Assembly (NCBI GenBank): GCA_016873495.1
Contig: VGXC01000005.1
Span: forward strand, 1 to 64,000
Reading direction: 5' to 3'
DNA from: Nitrospira sp.
GTDB lineage: Bacteria; Nitrospirota; Nitrospiria; Nitrospirales; Nitrospiraceae
Length of the DNA stretch: 64,000 nucleotides
Both the position numbers and the translations under genes were made by a program. Under the pieces are notes generated by a model, which was given only the letters and a program-made list of their open reading frames with translations, was not told where the DNA came from and did not search any database. Each line of letters starts with the position of its first letter. Position 1 is the first letter of the stretch. Below are positions 25,259 through 32,832 of the stretch, piece after piece.

Positions 25259-26875
25259 ATGACCGCTCCATCCGTTCCTGCTTCCTCGTCCTCCATCTCC
25301 TTATTCGCGACCGCGTTCCTGACGGGTGCCGTGGTGATGGCGCTCGAAATTCTAGGCAGCCGCCTGTTGGCGCCCGTGTTTGGCAATTCCCTCTACGTTT
25401 GGGGCGCTTTGATCGGGGTTATCCTAGCCGCCATGAGCAGCGGTTATGCGCTGGGAGGCTGGCTGGCGGATCGCCATCATGGCGGTTCGGTGTTGGCCGG
25501 GCTGTTGCTGACGTCCGGGGCTTGGACGTTTCTGTTGGCCTGGAAAGGCGATCCTGTGATGTTCCAGGTCGCCGACTGGGTGCAGGATCCGCGCTGGGGG
25601 CCCTGTCTCGCAGCCAGTATTTTGCTCGCGCCCCCGGCAATCGGGCTCAGCGGGGTCTTGCCGGCGTTGATGCGGCTCTCCATCGGCGACATGGGGCATC
25701 TGGGGCGGCACACGGGCCGCATGATCGCAGTTTCCACAATCGGCAGCCTCGTCGGGACTTGGGGGACGGCGTTTTTCTTGTTGAGTTGGCTGGGCAGCGT
25801 GACTTTGGTGGCCCTGCTGGGCGCTGTCCAGGTCCTGCTTGGGCTCTTCTGGTGGTGGCGGTCGGTGGCTATTCAGGCGCGTGCGGCAGTGCGGACCATT
25901 GGGAGCCTGGTGTTGGTGGGGGGCGGACTTGGCCTGGCATGGTTGGCCTGGCATCCGGAGTTGGTTCTGCCCGCGCCGGTCTATCAAGAGGACAGTCCAT
26001 ACCAGCAGCTCAGGGTCCGCGATACGGACCTGCTGCGGATTCTGATATTGGATCGCACCTTCCACGCGGTCATGTGGCTGGTCGAGCCGGTGGAGTTGGT
26101 GTTGCCCTACAGTCATATGATGATGGTGGCGTTGGCCTTGGTGCCGGAGCCGCAGGCTCAGGGGCCGGCGGTGAGTGTTCCTCCCAGGCGGGGGTTGATC
26201 CTGGGGCATGGGGGAGGGTCGATCGCCAAATGGCTGGCTCGGTACTGGCCTGAGCTGACCCTGGACATCGTGGAGGTCGATCCCTCCGTAGTCCGGGCCG
26301 CCGAACGATATTTCAGCTATACCCCGCCGGCGTCCCACCATGTCTATGTAAAGGATGCGCGTCTGTTCTTGCGCACGGCGACCGACCAGTATGATGTGAT
26401 CTGGGTGGATGCCTTTGCACGACATCTCGTACCCTTCCATCTCACCACCAAAGAATTTTTCGCGGAAGTTCGGTCACATCTCAAGCCCAACGGGGTGCTG
26501 ACGGTTAATCTGGCTTCATCGGGGAACGGGCCTGACCGGCTACGCTCCCAGGCGGTGGTAGCGACGATGCGGACCTCCTTTCCCGTCATCGAGTCGTTTG
26601 CGGTCAAGGGATCGAAGGGGGCGGACAACTTGATCTTTTTTGCTGGGACTCCCGCAGCGACGATAGGCAACCCGGAATTTGCAGACCGGCTTAACCGCCT
26701 GATCGAAGGGCGGCGGATGCCGGCCGGAGCCTCCGCGCTCTTGGCCACAAGACGAGAAACGGCCTGGCAGGAAGGAGTGGTGCTCACCGACGACTATGCG
26801 CCGTTTGATTTGCTGATGGGGCGTGGCGAAGCGGGGATGGCAATGACCACGGGCGGGATGGGGTCTGTCCGTTAG
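25259..26875 (+). CDS. membrane-anchored spermidine-synthase-like protein
   Basis: A 538-residue protein. Residues 1-230 form about six membrane helices in the style of the fused MFS/spermidine-synthase family. The C-terminal cytoplasmic part has the Rossmann methyltransferase-like fold of polyamine synthases: LILGHGGGSIAKWLARYWPE near 315, LDIVEVDPSVVRAAERYF and YDVIWVDAFARHLVPFHLT. The usual GGG motif is partly changed (GHGGGS) and the polyamine-binding residues cannot be confirmed, so the product is uncertain. It may be translated from the CBS transcript. Confidence 0.85.
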   Translation: MTAPSVPASSSSISLFATAFLTGAVVMALEILGSRLLAPVFGNSLYVWGALIGVILAAMSSGYALGGWLADRHHGGSVLAGLLLTSGAWTFLLAWKGDPVMFQVADWVQDPRWGPCLAASILLAPPAIGLSGVLPALMRLSIGDMGHLGRHTGRMIAVSTIGSLVGTWGTAFFLLSWLGSVTLVALLGAVQVLLGLFWWWRSVAIQARAAVRTIGSLVLVGGGLGLAWLAWHPELVLPAPVYQEDSPYQQLRVRDTDLLRILILDRTFHAVMWLVEPVELVLPYSHMMMVALALVPEPQAQGPAVSVPPRRGLILGHGGGSIAKWLARYWPELTLDIVEVDPSVVRAAERYFSYTPPASHHVYVKDARLFLRTATDQYDVIWVDAFARHLVPFHLTTKEFFAEVRSHLKPNGVLTVNLASSGNGPDRLRSQAVVATMRTSFPVIESFAVKGSKGADNLIFFAGTPAATIGNPEFADRLNRLIEGRRMPAGASALLATRRETAWQEGVVLTDDYAPFDLLMGRGEAGMAMTTGGMGSVR

Positions 26876-26959
26876 CCCAATGTGTGACATTCCCAATAGG
26901 GCGCAGAATCGCAAACAATTCGAGGTATTGTACGAACTCATGGCGAGCAAAGAACATTC

Positions 26960-26988
26960 TTGCTTCCCATTACGGCCTATGTTATAAG
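26960..26988 (+). promoter_or_regulatory. possible promoter for the cupredoxin gene
   Basis: TTGCTT (26960-26965), a 17-base spacer and TATAAG (26983-26988). The -10 is good and the -35 weak. Confidence 0.35.
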
Positions 26989-27110
26989 GGGCACCGGTCA
27001 GGTGGTGGTCGCCGATTCGTCGGCGTTGGCTCTAGTCATTGTTGTGCCAGGCGGGGTCTTCCTCATTCACTAACCTAATCACAGCTCTTTTCTTCCAAGG
27101 GAGGTAGGCT

Positions 27111-27590
27111 ATGGGTAAGATGTTATTGTCGGTATTTTTCGGCCTCGTGGTTTTGGTGGCCGGGACGTCGGTCTCGTTCGCCCACCATTCAGGCGGCGTC
27201 GAAATCGGCGACCTGGACACGGGCTCCGTGGTCGGCCAGGCGTTCAAGGAATTGACGGTGGATCAGGAACTTTTTGCCATCGAGCTTGGTGAAACCAAGG
27301 TCTGGTATCCGCCCGTGACGATCATCGACTTCAAGGTGCGGCCCGGTCGGCCGGTGGTCCTGAAGGTGACGAACAAGTCCAGCGCGGAACACGGGTTCCT
27401 GCTGACGGCGGATGAATCCTTCGGCGCCCCTACCGTGTTGAAGGCCCAGGTGGTTCTGAAGCCGGGGGAGACGAAGTACATCGGCATCCCGACCAGCGAC
27501 TTCTTGTATGCGACGCAGGGTGTGACGCTGGTCTACAAGTGTCACCTGCATCCGGGGCACGTGGGCGGGAAGCTGTTGATGATTAAGTAG
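27111..27590 (+). CDS. secreted cupredoxin (plastocyanin-like copper protein)
   Basis: A 159-residue periplasmic protein with a signal peptide (about 1-25, ending VSFAHH). The mature part is a cupredoxin beta-barrel: ligand His in SSAEHGFLL near residue 90, and VYKCHLHPGHVGGKLL near 142-157 with Cys and His as further type-1 copper ligands. Such proteins carry electrons between respiratory complexes. A strong ribosome site (AAGGGAGG) precedes ATG, and a terminator follows, so it is a single-gene unit. Confidence 0.9.
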   Translation: MGKMLLSVFFGLVVLVAGTSVSFAHHSGGVEIGDLDTGSVVGQAFKELTVDQELFAIELGETKVWYPPVTIIDFKVRPGRPVVLKVTNKSSAEHGFLLTADESFGAPTVLKAQVVLKPGETKYIGIPTSDFLYATQGVTLVYKCHLHPGHVGGKLLMIK

Positions 27591-27622
27591 CCTGTCCGGT
27601 ATTTCCTGGTTTCGATAAAAGA

Positions 27623-27665
27623 CGCCCCGTCCGTCGTAACTGGCGGACGGGGCGATCTCTTTTCG
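27623..27665 (+). terminator. Rho-independent terminator after the cupredoxin gene
   Basis: An 11-bp perfect stem (27623-27633, CGCCCCGTCCG, with 27644-27654), a 10-base loop, then ATCTCTTTTC. The T tract is moderate. Confidence 0.75.
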
Positions 27666-27678
27666 GGCCAACTGGGGA

Positions 27679-28011
27679 TTAGGTGGTGTGTTCCGGCTGA
27701 CAGTCCGCGCCGTCCAGCGGGATCGTCTGCGCGGCGGCCAGCTTGCCCGACACGATCAGCAACAAGAATCGGTTTTCCGTCGGGGAGGCTCCGGCCCGTC
27801 CCATGACGATCGTGTGAAGATCCACGACCAGTTCGTTGTCCGCTTGCCACTGGGTGCCGTTGACCACCCAGATATGCCCGCTGGCATCCGGAAATTGTCT
27901 GGTGACGAAGCTTTCGATGACGGTAGAAATGTCTCCAGACCCGGCCTGCAGGGGTGCCGCGGTCCACAGACTCATCACAAGGCCGATCAGGAGCATCCAT
28001 CGGATTGCCAT
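27679..28011 (-). CDS. secreted hypothetical protein
   Basis: A 110-residue protein with a signal peptide (MAIRWMLLIGLVMSLWTAAP, cleavage after LQA). The mature region has beta-type segments (HIWVVNGTQWQ, ELVVDLHTIVMG, FLLLIVSGKL) and a single Cys near the end. I do not recognise the family. ATG at 28011 has GGAGG upstream, and a longer frame to 28107 lacks support. Confidence 0.72.
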   Translation of the reverse strand: MAIRWMLLIGLVMSLWTAAPLQAGSGDISTVIESFVTRQFPDASGHIWVVNGTQWQADNELVVDLHTIVMGRAGASPTENRFLLLIVSGKLAAAQTIPLDGADCQPEHTT

Positions 28012-28144
28012 GGCAGGACCTCCGTGCAAGAGGTGAAGCGCCGCAGCCGGACCGGCCCTGAGAGGTGTTGACAGAGTGGCAGGCCGACATCGCGGCTTAG
28101 CCGACAAGGTTCATTATATATCATGGGCGGAAAAGGGCGAAGAA

Positions 28145-28176
28145 AAACCCCCATCCCGGCTGGGGGATGGGGGTTT
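28145..28176 (-). terminator. terminator of the ferredoxin gene
   Basis: A 13-bp perfect stem (28145-28157, AAACCCCCATCCC, with 28164-28176). Read on the minus strand it is followed by a T-rich tract, at the right distance after the ferredoxin stop at 28213. Confidence 0.85.
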
Positions 28177-28212
28177 GGCAAGACTGACGGCCAGGCTTGG
28201 GAGCAGCTCGGC

Positions 28213-28560
28213 TTAGTTCCGCACGCCGCTCCATACCTTGGCCGGATCGATGGCCTTCTCCGGATTCAGGGACTTGGCCTTTTCAAGCAACACTTCCGTG
28301 GTCTCGGGATAGGCCGGATCGGCGATGCAGCAGTTATCCACCGGACACACGGCCGCGCACTGGGGCTCGTCGAAATGGCCGACGCATTCCGTGCATCGGT
28401 CGTGGGTGATCACGTAGATGCTATCTCCTTCCCCCTGGCCCTCCCCCACATGGTATCCTTTACCTTCTGCGTCGCTCCGGGTTTCGAAAATCGCTTCGTT
28501 GGGACATTCCGGCAGACATGCGCCGCAGGAGATGCATTCAGCGGTAATTAAAAGAGCCAT
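28213..28560 (-). CDS. ferredoxin with two 4Fe-4S clusters
   Basis: A 115-residue soluble electron carrier. The first cluster motif is CISCGACLPECP near residues 10-21; the second is split, with CTECVGHF near 59-66 and CAAVCPVDNC near 71-80, the extended spacing of YfhL/FdxN-like dicluster ferredoxins. ATG at 28560 follows GAAGGAGG seven bases upstream. The gene is alone, with its own terminator; its redox partner cannot be named from context. Confidence 0.92.
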   Translation of the reverse strand: MALLITAECISCGACLPECPNEAIFETRSDAEGKGYHVGEGQGEGDSIYVITHDRCTECVGHFDEPQCAAVCPVDNCCIADPAYPETTEVLLEKAKSLNPEKAIDPAKVWSGVRN

Positions 28561-28757
28561 GACATCAGCCTCCTTCGAGTATTGACAACCACCTGCGACA
28601 CTGACCATAGTGCGCATCGCAGAGGGCACATTCTAGAACGCCACTTTCTTGCAAGTCAACAAGGAAAGCGACGATCAGAAGGCCTATCTGATTGATCTGT
28701 ATGAGCCATTGGGCCTAGGCAGGCGTCACCCAGGGAAGGGCTTAGATTAAGAGAATT

Positions 28758-29261
28758 ATGTCGGAATCGTCGGCTCCGCCTATGCAGGCCCCCAAGCGAA
28801 CCCGCATCATAATCCTCATCGTGCTGGCTATGGGTTTGATCACGGCCAGTTGGTTTTTTACTGATCAACAGAACGAATCGCACACGATCGTGGTGACGTT
28901 CCCCGGCGGAAAAATTCTCGAAACAGAAGTGGCCGATACGCCTGAAAAACTTCTCTTCGGGCTGGCCTTCAGGGAAGGATTGCCGCCGGACCAGGGGATG
29001 CTGTATATCTTCGAAACCTCCGATCGCCATCGCGTCAAGACTAAGGGGTTCCGGTTTCCGGTGGACATGATTTGGGCGGACGAGAGCCGGCACGTCGTAC
29101 AGGTCATCGAACAGGCGCTGCCTTGCCCCCAAGATCCCTGTCCCTACTTCGGTCCGCCGCCCGAGAAGGTTCGCTACTTGATTCAAGCGCCGGCCGGCTT
29201 CGTGCAGGAGAACCAAGTGGCGCCGGGAGGCGAGATGAAGTTTACGCTTCGGCTCCCATGA
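28758..29261 (+). CDS. DUF192-family protein with an N-terminal membrane anchor
   Basis: A 167-residue protein with one hydrophobic segment (about 17-35) that anchors or exports it. The rest matches DUF192: LFGLAFREGLPPDQGMLYIF, then FRFPVDMIWADESRHVVQVI with the typical Met-Leu and Pro-Val-Asp features. Function is unknown in all species. It is followed 36 bases later by the Rieske gene, with which it is probably co-transcribed. Confidence 0.85.
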   Translation: MSESSAPPMQAPKRTRIIILIVLAMGLITASWFFTDQQNESHTIVVTFPGGKILETEVADTPEKLLFGLAFREGLPPDQGMLYIFETSDRHRVKTKGFRFPVDMIWADESRHVVQVIEQALPCPQDPCPYFGPPPEKVRYLIQAPAGFVQENQVAPGGEMKFTLRLP

Positions 29262-29297
29262 CGGTGGCGGTACGCAGGGTGGGAAGGGCGAATTAGG

Positions 29298-29642
29298 ATG
29301 GGGATGGAACAGATACGCATGGAGGGGTTTCAGCTGGTTGCGCGCGCGGAGGAGATTCCCGTGGGCGGCGCCAAGGTGGTCGAGGTTAACGCGCGTGAGA
29401 TCGCCCTGTTCAACGTCAACGGCACGTTTTACGCCATTTATAACATCTGCCCACATCAGGGGGGGCCCTTGGGCGAAGGGAGACTCAAGGGACACGTCGT
29501 CTCCTGCCCATGGCACGACCTCGCGTTCGACGTGCGGAGCGGCCTTGCAACGGACGGCGGAGGCAACTGCGTGGGCAGCTACCAGGTTCTGGTGAACGAC
29601 GGCGAGGTCTTTGTCGGGCCTCGCCGAAAAGTCCAGGATTAA
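29298..29642 (+). CDS. Rieske-type 2Fe-2S ferredoxin
   Basis: A 114-residue soluble Rieske domain. The cluster ligands are in CPHQGGPLGEG near residue 51 and CPWHDLAFDVRSG near 71, and the final strand VLVNDGEVFVGP is usual. The length fits stand-alone Rieske ferredoxins and NirD-type subunits, but no oxygenase or nitrite reductase gene is adjacent. The ribosome site is weak. It lies ahead of a chagasin-like gene. Confidence 0.92.
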   Translation: MGMEQIRMEGFQLVARAEEIPVGGAKVVEVNAREIALFNVNGTFYAIYNICPHQGGPLGEGRLKGHVVSCPWHDLAFDVRSGLATDGGGNCVGSYQVLVNDGEVFVGPRRKVQD

Positions 29643-29657
29643 GGGGCACAGACGACG

Positions 29658-30008
29658 ATGGCGGGTTACGACGGCACAGCAGGTGAGAGGGACCGGGACA
29701 CCAAACGCCTATCGGTCCTGGTCGGGCAGCCGTTTTCGCTACACTTGTGGGAAGATCGCACGCGCGGCGAGCTGTGGGTGCCATCCTACGAAGCCGACGC
29801 GATGGCGCTGATCAGCGACGACTTTTTGCGGACGGCGAGCAACAATGCGGTGGATACCGGCACGCGGACGTTCGAATTCCGGGCACTGGCGCAGGGCGAA
29901 CATCGGCTGTTGTTCGAAAAGCGCATGGGCTGGAAATTCACGGCCGAGGATCGCCGGGTCTATCTGGTATCCGTCCGGGACGGTGCCGCCCCGACGGCGA
30001 GCCGATAG
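29658..30008 (+). CDS. chagasin-like (I42) cysteine-protease inhibitor candidate
   Basis: A 116-residue protein with strands and loops like those of chagasin-type inhibitors: LVGQPFSLHLWEDRTRGELW stands where the NPTTGY loop occurs, TFEFRALAQGEHRLLFEKR resembles the G-x-L-x-F-x-Y-x-RPW strand, and a final YLVSVRDG strand follows. The key NPTTGY loop is not conserved, and there is no signal peptide, so binding to a protease is unproven. It lies between the Rieske gene and an aminotransferase gene. Confidence 0.55.
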   Translation: MAGYDGTAGERDRDTKRLSVLVGQPFSLHLWEDRTRGELWVPSYEADAMALISDDFLRTASNNAVDTGTRTFEFRALAQGEHRLLFEKRMGWKFTAEDRRVYLVSVRDGAAPTASR

Positions 30009-30019
30009 GAGTCGGAGGG

Positions 30020-30859
30020 ATGCCGACGATCGGGTTTGTCAATGGAACGTTCATGCCGATCGAGCAGGCGACGGTCTCCGTGGAAGATCGCGGATATCAG
30101 TTCGGCGACGGGGTCTACGAGGTGATCCGTACGTACCGTGGCGCGGCGTTTCAGGTCGAAGCGCACCTGGCCAGACTGGTGCGAAGCGCACAGGCCATCG
30201 GACTGCCTATGGCCTATTCCAGTGGTGAGTGGCAAGAACTGGTCGCTGAGGGGCTCCGACGGGCCGGCTTTGCGGAAAGCAAAGTCTATATCCAGCTCAC
30301 GCGCGGCGTCGCTCCGAGAGACCATGCCTTCCCAGCTGAGAGCCGGCCGACAGTAGTGATGACCGTCCGGGAGTTGCGGCCTCTCGCCCAGGCCGTCTGT
30401 GACGCCGGGGTTGAGGCGATGACGCTTGACGATCTACGCTGGGGACGGTGTGATATTAAGAGCATAAACCTGCTGGCCAACGTCTTGGCCCGGCAACAGG
30501 CCAAGGAAGCCGGAGTCTTTGAGGCGATCTTTATTCGGGATGGAGTGGTGACGGAAGGGTCGGTCAGCAACGTGTTGGTGGTTCGTGATGGGATCTTGGC
30601 TACGGCTCCGGAAGGGGCCCGCATCCTGTCGGGCGTAACACGGTCCTTGGTGTTGGACTTGGCCCGCAAGGACCGGCTGCCGGTTGAAGAGCGGGCGGTG
30701 TCGTTGGAGGAGTTGCGTCACGCGGACGAAGTGTTCCTCTGCGGCACCACGGTGGAAGTACTGCCGGTGGTCCGAATCGATGGGCAGGTCGTCGGCACGG
30801 GGAAGCCCGGGCCGCTCACCGGCCGACTCAGCGAGCGGTTCAAACAGGCCGTTAATTAG
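30020..30859 (+). CDS. class IV aminotransferase (D-amino-acid or branched-chain)
   Basis: A 279-residue PLP enzyme. Class IV signatures are FVNGTFMPIEQATVSVEDRG, QFGDGVYEVIRTY near residue 30, the lysine segment LRWGRCDIKSINLLANVLA near 138-156 (the Lys of DIKS binds PLP), and EGSVSNVLVVRDG near 179. The short length and GYQFGDGVYEVI fit D-alanine aminotransferase better than IlvE, but substrate use overlaps in this class. ATG at 30020 follows GGAGGG. Confidence 0.88.
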   Translation: MPTIGFVNGTFMPIEQATVSVEDRGYQFGDGVYEVIRTYRGAAFQVEAHLARLVRSAQAIGLPMAYSSGEWQELVAEGLRRAGFAESKVYIQLTRGVAPRDHAFPAESRPTVVMTVRELRPLAQAVCDAGVEAMTLDDLRWGRCDIKSINLLANVLARQQAKEAGVFEAIFIRDGVVTEGSVSNVLVVRDGILATAPEGARILSGVTRSLVLDLARKDRLPVEERAVSLEELRHADEVFLCGTTVEVLPVVRIDGQVVGTGKPGPLTGRLSERFKQAVN

Positions 30860-30982
30860 CCAGCCAACGGTCCTCATTCCGTCAGGCAGCCAGGTCTGCG
30901 AGTAGCGAGCGGGAAACGGATCGGGAATCTCGCCATCTCTCTTGCGCGGCCGTGTGCAATAGTGGTAACGTACGGCGATTGG

Positions 30983-31008
30983 AAGTGGGCTCGGGCCCAC
31001 TTTTTTGT
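30983..31008 (+). terminator. intrinsic terminator / attenuator in the rimP leader
   Basis: An 8-bp perfect stem (30983-30990, AAGTGGGC, with 30995-31002), loop TCGG, then a T run. It lies 124 bases after the aminotransferase stop and about 66 before rimP. Leader terminators in front of rimP-nusA have been described as attenuators, so it may regulate that operon or simply end the upstream one. Confidence 0.8.
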
Positions 31009-31073
31009 TTGGATCGATCTCCGAGGGAGCCGCCTTGCCGTGCGACCTCCTCTGGCCGAGATAAGCAAGCAGC

Positions 31074-31589
31074 ATGGAACCGGGTGAATTCCGGGACGTT
31101 TTGGACCGGGTACGGGCCGTCGCCGCGCCGATCGTTCGCGCCCTGGGGCTCGAACTCGTGGATGTGGAATGCGTCGGCCAGGGACAAGGCATGGTCCTGC
31201 GGGTTTTTATCGACAAGCCTGGCGGCGTGACCGTGCACGATTGTGAGCAGGTTCATCTCTCGCTCGGCCACGCGCTGGATGTTGAAGACCTGGTGGCGCA
31301 TGCCTATACGTTGGAAGTCTCATCGCCGGGGCTTGACCGGCCGCTGAAGCGACGTGAGGATTATGACCGGGCGTTGGGCAAGCAGGTCAATCTGAAGCTG
31401 AGGCAGCCTCGGGAGGGGCAGTGGCGCGTGGTCGGCCGACTCCTGGCCGTCGATGCGCAGGGGCTGACGTTGGCCATGCCGGCCGCACAGTCGACCGGCC
31501 CTCGCCGTCGGGCGAGCCCATCACCTGCGCTGCAGATGCAGCTGGAATGGGAGACCATCGCGACAGGTCGGCTGGAAGTCGAATGGTAG
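31074..31589 (+). CDS. rimP: ribosome maturation factor RimP
   Basis: A 171-residue factor for 30S subunit assembly. The N-terminal alpha/beta part has LGLELVDVECVGQGQGMVLR and the Asp-Cys segment TVHDCEQVHLSLG; the SPGLDRPL motif near residue 84 is typical. The C-terminal SH3-like barrel follows, with a Pro/Arg-rich loop (PRRRASP) inserted. It starts the rimP-nusA-infB operon; nusA follows after 55 bases. Confidence 0.95.
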   Translation: MEPGEFRDVLDRVRAVAAPIVRALGLELVDVECVGQGQGMVLRVFIDKPGGVTVHDCEQVHLSLGHALDVEDLVAHAYTLEVSSPGLDRPLKRREDYDRALGKQVNLKLRQPREGQWRVVGRLLAVDAQGLTLAMPAAQSTGPRRRASPSPALQMQLEWETIATGRLEVEW

Positions 31590-31644
31590 AAGCCGCAAGG
31601 CATATGGAGAACGGGTCGAGGAGTCACCAGGACGGGGAATTTGT

Positions 31645-32814
31645 ATGAACTACCGAGACGTAATCGCGCAGATCGATCAGATGGGGCGGGAAAAGGGCAT
31701 CGACAAAGCCAAGGTCATCGGTGCCGTTGAGGCGGCGCTCCAGACGGCGGCCAAGAAACGCTTCGGACAGAACGAGAACATCCAAGTTCAAATAGATCCG
31801 AAGACGGGCGAAATCGCCGTCGTCTCGCTCAAGACCATCGTCGAAACCGTCACCAATCCCAAGACCGAGGTTTCGCTCCTCGATGCGCGTAAAGTGGACA
31901 GCGGCGCCGAGGTGGGGGACGAAATCGGCGATACGATCGGCATCGAGGAACTGGGCCGAATTGCCGCCCAGACAGCCAAGCAGGTGATTTGTCAGAAGGT
32001 CCGCGAAGCCGAATGGGAAGCGGTGCAACGCGAGTATGCCACGCGCCAAGGCGACCTGATCAACGGGATCATACTCGGCCAAGAGCGTCGCAATTATCTG
32101 GTGGACCTCGGCAAGACCGAGGCGATTTTGCCGATCCAGGAGCAGATTCCGCGCGAATCCTACCGACGCGGGGATCGGGTCAAGGCTTACTTATTGGAAG
32201 TACGGAGGACCCCCAAGGATGTGCAGGTGATCCTGTCTCGGACCCATCCCCAATTTGTGTCAAAGCTGTTCGAATTGGAGGTCCCGGAAGTGAGCGAGAA
32301 AATCGTCGAGATCAAGGGGATCGTGCGGGAGCCGGGGGACCGGACCAAGATTGCGGTGTCGTCACGGGATAAGGCCGTCGATCCGGTCGGCGCCTGCGTG
32401 GGCATCAAGGGGTCCCGTGTGCAGGCGGTCGTGCGGGAACTCCGCGGAGAAAAGATCGACATCATCGCCTGGACTTCCGATCCCCGCGTGTTCATCGCCG
32501 AAGCGCTGAATCCGGCCAGCATCGAAAAGGTGGGGATCGACGAGGAGAAAAAGTCGGCGCTGGTCGTCGTGGCCGACTCCCAGTTGTCGTTAGCCATCGG
32601 CAAGAACGGTCAGAACGTGCGTCTGGCCGCCAAGTTGACCGGGTGGAAGATCGACATCATCAGCGCCACGGAATACGAGAAGGAAAAAGTCGAACGGGAC
32701 AAGGAAATCAAGGCGGCGTTGGCCGAAGAAGCCGAGGCGCAGCGCGAGCAGGATGAAGCGGCGAAGGCACAGCGGGAAGCGTCCGACGAGTCGGCCCAGC
32801 CGACAGCCAACTGA
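31645..32814 (+). CDS. nusA: transcription elongation/termination factor NusA
   Basis: A 389-residue RNA polymerase partner that acts in pausing, antitermination and termination. Domains in order: N-terminal RNAP-binding (1-125), S1 (about 133-200, GIILGQERRNYLVDLGKTEA), KH1 (CVGIKGSRVQAVVRELRGEK near 250) and KH2 (LAIGKNGQNVRLAAKLTGW near 315). The C-terminal acidic repeats of the E. coli protein are absent; instead there is a short Glu/Ala-rich tail. It is 18 bases ahead of infB. Confidence 0.96.
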   Translation: MNYRDVIAQIDQMGREKGIDKAKVIGAVEAALQTAAKKRFGQNENIQVQIDPKTGEIAVVSLKTIVETVTNPKTEVSLLDARKVDSGAEVGDEIGDTIGIEELGRIAAQTAKQVICQKVREAEWEAVQREYATRQGDLINGIILGQERRNYLVDLGKTEAILPIQEQIPRESYRRGDRVKAYLLEVRRTPKDVQVILSRTHPQFVSKLFELEVPEVSEKIVEIKGIVREPGDRTKIAVSSRDKAVDPVGACVGIKGSRVQAVVRELRGEKIDIIAWTSDPRVFIAEALNPASIEKVGIDEEKKSALVVVADSQLSLAIGKNGQNVRLAAKLTGWKIDIISATEYEKEKVERDKEIKAALAEEAEAQREQDEAAKAQREASDESAQPTAN

Positions 32815-32832
32815 GGTGTGACAGGATTGCTT

